Source: Pelagicoccus mobilis
GTDB taxonomy: Bacteria; Verrucomicrobiota; Verrucomicrobiia; Opitutales; Opitutaceae
Direction of reading: 5' to 3'
Assembly (NCBI RefSeq): GCF_016595505.1
Contig: NZ_JAENIL010000033.1
Coordinates: forward strand, 30,540 to 94,539
DNA: 64,000 bases
Shown here: positions 18,632-26,444 of the stretch, piece after piece
Layout: each line of letters opens with the position of its first letter
Numbering within the stretch: position 1 is the stretch's first letter
Translations under genes and position numbers: made by a program
Notes under the pieces: generated by a model
What the model was told of the DNA's origin: nothing
Seen by the model: only the letters and a program-made list of their open reading frames with translations
Databases searched by the model: none

Positions 18632-19138
18632 TTATCCTTGGGAATCGAATTCGCCGCTATCGGAGTCCACCCAAACGACGGTCCAGCCGCTTTCTTCGTC
18701 GGAATAGACGTAGGTACTGGAATCGGGGATGTCCGAGGCTACGAACTCGACGATGTTGGGCTCGAATTCGGCGGTGGCGGAAGGACGTAGCCCGAGCCAA
18801 GTGACGGTCCCGATGACCGCCACGGCAGCGGCGGCGGCGATTGGGCGGAAAAGGGTGGGGAATCTGAGGAGGACGTTTCCTCCGGCTGATGGAGCTTTCG
18901 CCTCGGCAGCGATGCTTTCTTGGATGGTCGTGACTGCTTCGGCTTTCTGCGAAGGTGTGGGGCACGACTGTTCCAAGTCGCTTGTAGCGTCCAGATTTTC
19001 TAGCCAGTCGATCGCTTCAGGATTGCTTTGGAGATACTCATTCAAGCGTTCAGCGCCCTCAGGGGATAGCTCGCCGTCGTGCAGCAGGCTCATTAGCTGC
19101 TGGGCTTGGGCGTCGGAAATCTCTTGGAGCGGCTTCAT
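18632..19138 (-). CDS. Anti-sigma-factor-like single-pass membrane protein
   Basis: A 168-residue protein. The first about 70 residues form a small helical region resembling the cytoplasmic part of short anti-sigma factors ('AQQLMSLLHDGELSPEGAERLNEYLQSNPEA'-type sequence). There is one membrane helix near residues 98-115 (IAAAAAVAVIGTVTWLGL) and an acidic outer tail (SDEESG, DSDSGEFD). There is no HxxxCxxC zinc motif. No sigma-factor gene is adjacent, so the assignment is by shape only. A clear terminator follows. Confidence 0.55.
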   Translation of the reverse strand: MKPLQEISDAQAQQLMSLLHDGELSPEGAERLNEYLQSNPEAIDWLENLDATSDLEQSCPTPSQKAEAVTTIQESIAAEAKAPSAGGNVLLRFPTLFRPIAAAAAVAVIGTVTWLGLRPSATAEFEPNIVEFVASDIPDSSTYVYSDEESGWTVVWVDSDSGEFDSQG

Positions 19139-19256
19139 CTTGAAGGAGTTAGGTGTGAATCATGCGCTGAATTGGCGGAAATTGGAAGCTTGGAATTTTC
19201 TCATTGCTTGAGGACGGCCCCGATAGGCGAGGTCGCCTGCAGCTGTGTGTGGTCAA

Positions 19257-19787
19257 CTAGTAGTTTCTGACGATTTGGGTGCTGCTGTGATGGCGATGAT
19301 CTCGATGACCGCGATCGTGGTGGCTGCCTCTGCCGTGCTTGCCGTGGTGACGGTAGTGGTCGTGATGGCTCTTGTGGCTATCGTAGCGATAGTGGTGCCC
19401 TCGGCTGGAGCGAGTGTAGTGGCTGCAACGGCAGTCCTTTACCCATACTTTCTCTTTGTGGTAGTCGTAGTATCCGGAAACCCAGATTTTGACGGAGTGG
19501 CCGTGGCAGTCTCGGCTGTATTTATAGTGGCCTGGAACCCAGTGTTTGGTGCTGGTCCACTTCCAGTGTCCGTGGTTGCAATGGCTTCTGTGGTGGCCGT
19601 GATTTCCATGATGATAGGAAACGGTTGTTGAAACGTGGGTGTGGTCGTCGGCAAGGGCGGATCCGATAATGATGCCTCCGATGAGACCGCCGATCAGGGC
19701 TTTCTCCTTGTCTCCAGCGACCGCTTGTTGGGGTGACATGAACGCGGCGATTGCCGCGAGGAGGGTAAGGGTTGCGATTGTTTTCAT
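19257..19787 (-). CDS. Secreted histidine-rich protein with glycine zipper
   Basis: With the start at ATG 19787 this is 176 residues. The signal peptide (MKTIATLTLLAAIAAFMSPQ..AVA) ends near residue 24. A glycine-zipper-like hydrophobic segment, 'ALIGGLIGGIIIGSALA', covers 30-46. The rest is dominated by His, Tyr, Lys and Ser, with about 30 His in total, and 'HWVPGHY' and 'KIWVSGYYDYHKEKVWV' repeat-like pieces. The His pairs suggest metal binding (copper, zinc or nickel) or an extracytoplasmic structural role; neither is proven. The 41-residue upstream frame extension has no export logic and is dropped. It is divergent from the sensor kinase gene. Confidence 0.7.
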   Translation of the reverse strand: MKTIATLTLLAAIAAFMSPQQAVAGDKEKALIGGLIGGIIIGSALADDHTHVSTTVSYHHGNHGHHRSHCNHGHWKWTSTKHWVPGHYKYSRDCHGHSVKIWVSGYYDYHKEKVWVKDCRCSHYTRSSRGHHYRYDSHKSHHDHYRHHGKHGRGSHHDRGHRDHRHHSSTQIVRNY

Positions 19788-19948
19788 AAATGCGTGTCCG
19801 TTTGAGGTTAAATTCGTGTGTTCGCGGGTTAAGACGTGGCCGGGCAGCCTCCTATTCACTGCTTTTGGAAAAAATCCGCCGTTCTGAGTCTGAGGCGTGA
19901 CTTTTGGCACATGACAGCGGGGAAGGATTTGCGCTAGCTTTCAGGCGA

Positions 19949-21238
19949 ATGAGCAATGTGCTTCAAGATGAGGTAGTTGGATCGGATTTAAGGCCGACCA
20001 CGCAGGCGCGAAACGTAGAGCGAAACAGCTCTCTGGTGTTCGCCCTGTTCGGGGGGCTGTTGCTTGTTGTGGCTCTTATTCTTCCGTTTGCTTTGGCGGA
20101 GCGTGAGCTGAGCGGGAAGCTTTCGGTGTTGCAGGTTATTCTCTGGCTTGGGTTTGCCGGAGCTTGGGTCTATCAGGGATTTCTGTTGGGGAAGTCTGGA
20201 GTTGGGTTTGGTCCGGAGGATCCTTATAAAGAGAAAGACAGGGGACAGTTGGGGGAAATCGTTTTTTACCTGCTGGGTTTTGGTCCAGTTTGTTTCGCCT
20301 ATATCTACGTGACCCATCTCAATACGGGCTATTTCGGGTTTAACTATGTGCTGCTCTTCATCGTAGCCGGTTTTGCGACTCTGATTTTCAATTTGGGGAC
20401 GGCGATTCTCTACCTTGTCTACCAATGCGCGGCTTGGGTGGTGCTGGCCTATTTCATGTGGGGTGGCTGGTGGGAAGTCGTCGATTCGGTGACCATGTTT
20501 TCGGGCTACTTGTTTTCGGCCATGATGTTTTATATCTTCCGGCGCGAGCGTAGGTCGCGAGCTAGGGCGTTCGCGCTTTCGTCGAAGTTGGATGAGGCGA
20601 ACGAGCGGCTTCGTGCGACGTATCGTCAAGCTGAGGAATTGGCGGCGACGCAGGAGCGAAACCGTATTGCCCGAGAGATCCACGATACGATCGGGCACTC
20701 GCTCACCGTCGTTAACATGCAAATCGAGACGGCACGGGCTTTGATGGAGAAGGATAGCTCGAAGGCTTCTGAGTTTTTGGAAAAAGCGCAGGAGGTTACG
20801 AAGAAAGGCTTGTCGGATATTCGCTCCTCAGTGGCTTCGCTTCGCTCTTCACCGCTAGATGGTCGTACCCTGGCGGATACGGTGGAAGAGCTTTTGGAGA
20901 CGAACCAGAGTGGAGGCTTGGAGACTCGCTTCGAGTTGAGAGGCGATCCGGAGAAGCTCCCCACGGCCAAGGAAGCCGCTCTCTATCGTTCGGCCCAGGA
21001 AGCTTTGACCAATGTGCGCAAGCATGCGGAGGCGAAGAGCGTTGGGCTGGAGCTTAGTTATGCCAACGAAGGGAAGGTGACGCTGTCTGTGGCAGATGAT
21101 GGCAAGGGCTGCTCCGAGGTTGCTGGAGGGTTTGGGATTATGGGGATTCGGGAGCGTATCCAACTTTTGGATGGGACGGTTACGTTTTCGACCTCGCCAG
21201 GAGAAGGATTTCGTCTCAGTGTTTCGATTCCACGATGA
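19949..21238 (+). CDS. Sensor histidine kinase, NarL/LiaS type
   Basis: A membrane kinase with 429 residues. About six hydrophobic segments lie between residues 28 and 197. A short coiled linker (208-235) is followed by the HisKA_3 domain, with the phosphorylated His245 in 'REIHDTIGHSL', and an HATPase domain with 'EALTNVRKHAEA' (N box) and 'VADDGKGC' (G1 box). No periplasmic sensor domain is seen, so the signal is probably sensed in or at the membrane. ATG 19949 is preferred over an upstream TTG. Its stop overlaps the response-regulator start (ATGA). Confidence 0.88.
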   Translation: MSNVLQDEVVGSDLRPTTQARNVERNSSLVFALFGGLLLVVALILPFALAERELSGKLSVLQVILWLGFAGAWVYQGFLLGKSGVGFGPEDPYKEKDRGQLGEIVFYLLGFGPVCFAYIYVTHLNTGYFGFNYVLLFIVAGFATLIFNLGTAILYLVYQCAAWVVLAYFMWGGWWEVVDSVTMFSGYLFSAMMFYIFRRERRSRARAFALSSKLDEANERLRATYRQAEELAATQERNRIAREIHDTIGHSLTVVNMQIETARALMEKDSSKASEFLEKAQEVTKKGLSDIRSSVASLRSSPLDGRTLADTVEELLETNQSGGLETRFELRGDPEKLPTAKEAALYRSAQEALTNVRKHAEAKSVGLELSYANEGKVTLSVADDGKGCSEVAGGFGIMGIRERIQLLDGTVTFSTSPGEGFRLSVSIPR

Positions 21239-21903
21239 GCGATCGTATCCGAGTAATTCTAGCAGATGATCAATCCTTGTTTCTTGAGGGCCTTAAGACG
21301 CTTCTTTCCCTTGAGGAAACGCTGGAGATCGTGGCCGAATGCCATGATGGTCAGCAGGCTTTGGAGGCGTGTCGCGGTCAACGTCCGGACATCGTCTTGA
21401 TGGACCTGAACATGCCGATTATGGATGGAGTGGCCGCGACGCGTGCCATCAAGGAGGAGCTGCCGGAAGTGAACGTGCTGACCTTGACGACTTTCGATGA
21501 TGACGAGCGCGTTTTTGAAGCTCTGAAAGCGGGGGCATCTGGCTATCTTTTAAAAGATACTCCCTCGCAACAGCTCGTGGAAGCGATCAAGGCGGTGAGC
21601 TCGGGTCAGTCTTTTCTGCAGCCGTCGATCGCGTCGAAGGTGCTCGCCGAGTTTAATCGTATCTCTACTCCTGCGGCATCGACTCCGCAGCGGCCTGTAG
21701 TTCGTCTGCAAGAACCGCTTTCCCAACGCGAAGAAGAGGTGCTTATTTGGCTTTCTCGAGGGTGTAGCAATAAGGAGATCGCAGCGAATCTCTCGCTTGC
21801 TGAGGGTACGGTGAAGAATCACGTGTCAAACGTTCTGGGAAAGCTCGGTGTACTCGACCGCACGCAGGCGGCTTTGATGGCTCGGGATTTGGGGCTCATC
21901 TGA
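21235..21903 (+). CDS. Response regulator, NarL/FixJ family
   Basis: A 222-residue regulator. The receiver domain (5-120) has acidic residues Asp11/Asp12, phosphoacceptor Asp57 in 'VLMDLNMP', the Thr at 'TLTTFDDD' and the Lys in 'LLKDTP'. A LuxR-type helix-turn-helix follows ('LSQREEEVLIWLSRGCSNKEIA', then 'AEGTVKNHVSNVLGKLGV'). It is translationally coupled to the kinase. The following permease and TPR genes are the obvious candidate targets by position. Confidence 0.93.
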   Translation: MSDRIRVILADDQSLFLEGLKTLLSLEETLEIVAECHDGQQALEACRGQRPDIVLMDLNMPIMDGVAATRAIKEELPEVNVLTLTTFDDDERVFEALKAGASGYLLKDTPSQQLVEAIKAVSSGQSFLQPSIASKVLAEFNRISTPAASTPQRPVVRLQEPLSQREEEVLIWLSRGCSNKEIAANLSLAEGTVKNHVSNVLGKLGVLDRTQAALMARDLGLI

Positions 21904-22061
21904 AAGCGCGGTGTTGCATGAGGCATCGCGTGATTCCTCGCAACCTTGAGTCTCCCCCTGGGTAAGGGAGTAGTGTGACAATCGTCATGACTGATTTCTT
22001 CGAATTCGCATGACCAATGGCACATCACATATTTCGCAACTCCTGTTATTCTGTTCCCATC

Positions 22062-24488
22062 ATGTCGATCTATCCCTCTCTTCTTGTTCGCGACTCGGCT
22101 CGCTATTGGAAACGTAAACCCTTCCAAGCGCTTCTCTCAATTGTCCTGCTTGCTTTTGGCTCTGCCGCGGTAGCTGTTCTTTGGACGATCACGGATACGG
22201 TGGTGAGGCAACCGCTCCCGTTCCCGGAGAGCGATAAGTTGTACGGAATCCAGTCGGTAGATGAGAAGACTGGTAAGGTGGTAAACTTCATGGCTCTTGC
22301 TGACTTTCGTGACTTTCGGGAGCGTCAACAATCGTTCACGGGGATGTTTGGCTACCGAATGCAGTTCCTGAATTTCAAGGACAAGTCGGACAATACTCGC
22401 CAGCTACTCGGCTCTCGAGTGACCCGCGATTTCGCGGATGTGCTGAAGGTCCACACTGAATTTGGAAACTTCTTTAGCGATGACGATTTCGCATCGGAAG
22501 CTGCGCGTTCTGTCGTTATCAGCAACCGCTTGTGGAGAGAGGAATTCAACAGCGATCCGAGCGCTATCGGGCAATCGATCTGGCTCGACGAAGCTGCGTA
22601 TCAGGTTGTTGGAGTCATGCCTAAGGCGTTTAACGAGCCGTCGTTTGTCGACTTATGGACGCCGTTCCCTGACGTGACGGGAGAGTATTTCGTGCGTGAC
22701 GCGCGTTATTGGAATGTGGTGGCGCGATTAGCGCCGGGAGTGACGGAGACTGCGGCCAAGCAAGAGCTTGGGCAGATCGCTAACGATCTTGAGGAGCAAT
22801 TTCCGGGGACCAACCGTCGCCGTGGTGCCACAATGGATACGTTGCAAACGATTATTGTTGGCGATTACTCAACGCCATTGCTTTTGATCTTGGTGGCGGT
22901 GAGTTTGGTTATGTTCGCCACTTGTCTGAATCTGGCAAATATCCAACTTATCAGTGGTCTTCAACGCCGTAGCGAAAACGGGGTTCGGCAAGCGATTGGA
23001 GAGAGCCCGAAGCAAGCGATGGCCCGAGCTTTCATGGAGTCGTGCGCGATTTGTTTTGTGGGGTGCGGGCTTGGCTGGCTCCTGTCTTGGGCGTTCATCG
23101 TCAATATGGACTCGATCATGCCTGCCTTGTTTTTGCCGCGTTTGCATGAGATCGGTCTGTCGGGATCTCTGGGATGGACGATTGGGGTCATCGCGTTGCT
23201 CTCCAGTGTCAGTTTTGGTCTACTACCAGCTTTGCAGGTTATCCACTCTAACACGAACGACATCATCAAGAGTGGCGAAAACCGCCACGGCTTGAGTCGT
23301 GAAAGTGGCCGGAGTCGGACTGCGTTGCTGGTCGGTCAAATAGCGGTAGCAGTAGCCATCTTGCAGGCGGCGTTGCTCGTTGTTCACGAGTACCGTCGCT
23401 TGCGAGATCTTGATTTGGGATTCAACGAGGAGAAGTTGATGATGATCACTGTTTCTCCCGGTGAGGCGCGGATGTTTGATTTGCCGGGCTTGGCGGCGTT
23501 TTACTCTGAGGTGGATGATTGGCTGGAGAATCGCTCGGAAGTCAGTAGTACTGTCCTCGCTTCAAGTCCTCCTCTTGCGGGGTTCGACCTTGAGTTCGGT
23601 TTTCAGATGAACGGTCGGGATTTGGCGGCGGAAAGAGAGGAAGCCATTACTGCTGTCTACAATACGGTGAGCAACGACTACCTGGATAAGCTTGATATTA
23701 AGCTGGTCGCAGGCCGGAGCTTCAATGAGTGGGATAATCGCGAGTCGCAGAAGGTCGCGATGGTAAATCAGGCGTTCGTAGACAAATTCCTAACAGCCGG
23801 AGAGGATCCGATGAGTCAGCAGGTGCAGATCATGCCGTGGCTTGTGCCCGACTTCCGTCAAATCGTGGGTGTGGTGGGAGAGTACGCGCAGACTAATGTG
23901 ACGGATGATCCCAAGCCAATGATTCTGGTTCCTTACGAGCAAAGTCCATGGGTATTTGTAACCTATGTAACGAGTGTTAGAAACTTGGATACGTTCAATG
24001 CTCTTCAGTTTGAAACAGAAATGAAGCAACGCTACCCGGAAGTGGGGATTAGTATGGAGTCGATTGATTCGGTGTTGGAACGGCAGCTTTCTATCCAAAC
24101 TCTCATGTACCTCGTTTTTGTCGGCTTTGGCACGGCTACGCTTTTGTTGTCACTTTTCGGTATCGGTTCTCAAATGGCGTTCAATGTGTCTGAGCGCTCA
24201 AGGGAATGGGGTATCCGCTTAGCCCTCGGGGCGAAAATCGGCCAATTGAACGCGCTGGTGATCCGTCGCCTCGTCGTGCCGCTTTCGGTTGGCTGCTTGC
24301 TGGGGATCGGTTTGTTCGCGGCGAGCTTCAAGTTCCACGGACGCCTCGGCGGGGAATTGGACATCTTGTTCTTTGGAGCGAGTTTCTTGCTCATCTCGGT
24401 GATCGTTCTGGCGAGCGTAGCGACTACTTGGTTCGTGTCAGATCGAATTACCCGTTCGAATCCTCAGGAGGTTTTGAGATCAATTTAA
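22062..24488 (+). CDS. ABC-type permease of MacB/FtsX type (ADOP-like), no ATPase partner
   Basis: An 808-residue membrane protein with duplicated architecture. It has one N-terminal membrane helix (~20-42), a MacB-type periplasmic domain (50-250), three helices (270-410), a short linker, another helix (~425-445), a second periplasmic domain (450-680) and three C-terminal helices (690-805) with 'ERSREWGIRLALGAK'. This is the pattern of orphan duplicated permeases common in Acidobacteria and Verrucomicrobia. No ATP-binding gene is adjacent, so its energy source and function are open. ATG 22062 was chosen. It follows the two-component system by 158 bp. Confidence 0.85.
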   Translation: MSIYPSLLVRDSARYWKRKPFQALLSIVLLAFGSAAVAVLWTITDTVVRQPLPFPESDKLYGIQSVDEKTGKVVNFMALADFRDFRERQQSFTGMFGYRMQFLNFKDKSDNTRQLLGSRVTRDFADVLKVHTEFGNFFSDDDFASEAARSVVISNRLWREEFNSDPSAIGQSIWLDEAAYQVVGVMPKAFNEPSFVDLWTPFPDVTGEYFVRDARYWNVVARLAPGVTETAAKQELGQIANDLEEQFPGTNRRRGATMDTLQTIIVGDYSTPLLLILVAVSLVMFATCLNLANIQLISGLQRRSENGVRQAIGESPKQAMARAFMESCAICFVGCGLGWLLSWAFIVNMDSIMPALFLPRLHEIGLSGSLGWTIGVIALLSSVSFGLLPALQVIHSNTNDIIKSGENRHGLSRESGRSRTALLVGQIAVAVAILQAALLVVHEYRRLRDLDLGFNEEKLMMITVSPGEARMFDLPGLAAFYSEVDDWLENRSEVSSTVLASSPPLAGFDLEFGFQMNGRDLAAEREEAITAVYNTVSNDYLDKLDIKLVAGRSFNEWDNRESQKVAMVNQAFVDKFLTAGEDPMSQQVQIMPWLVPDFRQIVGVVGEYAQTNVTDDPKPMILVPYEQSPWVFVTYVTSVRNLDTFNALQFETEMKQRYPEVGISMESIDSVLERQLSIQTLMYLVFVGFGTATLLLSLFGIGSQMAFNVSERSREWGIRLALGAKIGQLNALVIRRLVVPLSVGCLLGIGLFAASFKFHGRLGGELDILFFGASFLLISVIVLASVATTWFVSDRITRSNPQEVLRSI

Positions 24489-24514
24489 TTGTGAATCCAA
24501 AAAAAGACTACGTT

Positions 24515-25267
24515 ATGAAAATGCTACCTAAATCAGTTGCGGTTGCTGTGGCGACCTTGGTTCTTCCTTTTTTCAGCTTTGCTGGAGAAATGGAGGAGTT
24601 GCGTTCTGCTGTCGAAAAGTCGGACTGGGGGAGCGGCAAATCGATCGGTGAAGCTCTGACCGCGACTGAAACCGAAAACGGTGAAGCGTTCTACTTGTTG
24701 GGAAAGTCGCTGGTTGGTTTAAAGGAAAACGAAGCGGCGGTTGTCGCGCTGAAGCGGGCGAATGAGCTTGTTTCTGGCAATGCTGATTATCTAGCGGATT
24801 ATGGATACGCTTTGATTATGCGAGGCCAGGAGATGAACATGTTTCAAGCAGGGCCGACGTTCCTGCGAGCGATGGACCAGTACAAGGCTGCGGTCGAAGT
24901 GAATCCGGATCATATGGGCGCTCACATCGGTCTGGCTCGTTACTACATGAACGCACCTGCGATAGGCGGAGGCAGCATGGTGAAAGCGAAGGAACATGCC
25001 GCGGAAGTGGCTCGCATTAATCCGTTTCGAGGCCACATCGAATCAGCTGAAATTGCCAAGAAGGAAAACCGTTTTGCGGATGTGGAAGCTGAGTACGCGG
25101 CTGCGATAGCCCTCGATCCGAAGCAAGGGTGGGTTCACTTTGAGTTAGCCAAGCAACAGCAAGCGTCTGGGAAGATGATGGAGGCTAAAGCGTCCTACGA
25201 AAAGGCGCTGGAATTGAATCCAGAGCACCAAGGAGCGAAGAAGGCTCTTGAGGCGTTTGGCGGCTAG
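24515..25267 (+). CDS. Exported TPR protein
   Basis: A 250-residue protein with a signal peptide ending near residue 23 (LPFFSFAGE). TPR units are visible around 50-85 ('EAFYLLGKSLVGLKENEAAVVALKRANEL'-like), 115-150, 185-215 and 220-250 ('ASYEKALELNPEHQGAKKALE'). It lies 26 bp after the permease gene on the same strand and probably shares its transcript. A much longer frame upstream overlaps the permease and is rejected. It is likely a periplasmic adaptor; no specific function is claimed. Confidence 0.82.
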   Translation: MKMLPKSVAVAVATLVLPFFSFAGEMEELRSAVEKSDWGSGKSIGEALTATETENGEAFYLLGKSLVGLKENEAAVVALKRANELVSGNADYLADYGYALIMRGQEMNMFQAGPTFLRAMDQYKAAVEVNPDHMGAHIGLARYYMNAPAIGGGSMVKAKEHAAEVARINPFRGHIESAEIAKKENRFADVEAEYAAAIALDPKQGWVHFELAKQQQASGKMMEAKASYEKALELNPEHQGAKKALEAFGG

Positions 25268-25279
25268 GCTGGGGCCGAC

Positions 25280-26401
25280 TTACTTTAGGAGACCTAGTTC
25301 CTTGAGTTTCGCGTCGAGGACTGGGCCTCTGAGGTTTTTGGCGATTACCTTGCCTTCAGGATCGAGTAGAAAACTGCTCGGCAGGGCGCTGACGCCATAA
25401 GTCGCCGCTAGATCAGAGTGCCAGCCTTTGAGGTCCGATACGTTTACCCAGGTGGCCTTGTCCCGTGACACTGCTTGGGACCAGAGCTGTTTGCGGGTGT
25501 CGAGATTGACTGCGAAAATAGTGAATGTCTCCGGCGAAACCTTACCGGCCAATTTCTGATAATGCTTGTTCTCAACACGGCAAGGAGGGCACCAACTCGC
25601 CCAAAAGTCTAGCAGGACGTACCGCCCACGATAGTTTTCGAGCGACTCGCTTTCTCCTTTCAGGTTCTCGGCTGAGAGGTTTGGAGCGGTGGAGCCGAGT
25701 TTTACTGAATTCGCTATAGCGAGACGGTCAATGAGGCTTTGGCTTGCGTTTATGTTTCCATGAATGGAAGCGAATTCGGAGACGAGCTTTGCAAGTTCGT
25801 CATTTCGGTAGTCGAAGTTCCACCGGAGGGAACTGCCGTACAGGGCCATGGTGTTGCCTGCATTCTCGATTACGAAGTCGTTCAGTTCGCGCAGGTGCTC
25901 GAGGTAGGCATCCACTTCTAGCTGGGTGAGACGAGCGATTTCCTCGTCGTTCGCTGAATTGGTTTTCGCTTTTCTGATGTCGTTGCGCGTTGGATACACG
26001 AGACGGGCGAGCGACTCTTTTCGCAGCTTTTCGTATTGGTTTAGAATCAGGGTTCCGGGGGAGCCAGCGGTTTTGAGAGAGTCACCAGCTTTTTGGAGAG
26101 CGATCGATTCGCCTTCAGCCGTAGCGAGAGTGAGGTCAGGTTCTCCTGATATTTTTAAAAGAAGGATGCCAGGTTCGCCATCGTAGTTGAGCGAGAGCGA
26201 GCCATCGGAGTTTGTGGTCGCTTTGAGAATTTGTGTGGTGGTGCGTTTCTCGACGAGGTGACGTGCAAGTGTGACTTGGCTGTCCTGCTCAAAGGTTCCT
26301 GGTGGAGCTGATAGGCTCAGAGAAGCGAAAGCGAGTTGCGTGCTCGTGAGAGCGAGGCAGATTGCTGGGAAGATGGCCTTGATCAGTTTTGGACTACTCA
26401 C
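25280..26401 (-). CDS. TlpA-like thiol-disulfide protein
   Basis: A 373-residue exported protein (signal peptide ~1-26) that starts with GTG. Residues 30-230 form an N-terminal region with a beta-rich part followed by helices, as in Bacteroidetes-type TlpA/DUF4369-like proteins. The C-terminal thioredoxin domain (~238-373) holds the redox motif WCPPC at 270-274 and a cis-Pro loop near 'ALPSSFLLD'. It is a periplasmic reductase, possibly for cytochrome or outer-membrane protein maturation. It is convergent with the TPR gene (12-bp gap) and co-directional with the peptidase upstream. Confidence 0.85.
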   Translation of the reverse strand: MSSPKLIKAIFPAICLALTSTQLAFASLSLSAPPGTFEQDSQVTLARHLVEKRTTTQILKATTNSDGSLSLNYDGEPGILLLKISGEPDLTLATAEGESIALQKAGDSLKTAGSPGTLILNQYEKLRKESLARLVYPTRNDIRKAKTNSANDEEIARLTQLEVDAYLEHLRELNDFVIENAGNTMALYGSSLRWNFDYRNDELAKLVSEFASIHGNINASQSLIDRLAIANSVKLGSTAPNLSAENLKGESESLENYRGRYVLLDFWASWCPPCRVENKHYQKLAGKVSPETFTIFAVNLDTRKQLWSQAVSRDKATWVNVSDLKGWHSDLAATYGVSALPSSFLLDPEGKVIAKNLRGPVLDAKLKELGLLK

Positions 26402-26444
26402 GCACTAGGGACGGACCATGCGGGTAGGTGGTTGCGCTGAAGCG

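Noticed and set aside
19190..19256. AGGCGA/TCGCCT hairpin after the His-rich gene as terminator
   Set aside because: The loop is only two bases and no T-run follows on the minus strand.
19245..19631. Very hydrophobic plus-strand frame looking like a membrane protein
   Set aside because: It is the antisense of the His-rich gene; His codons read backwards give Val and Met, which creates false hydrophobicity.
21904..22061. Operator for the response regulator upstream of the permease (TCATGAC-like words)
   Set aside because: Only short, imperfect repeats are visible; nothing exceeds what chance would give in 158 bp.
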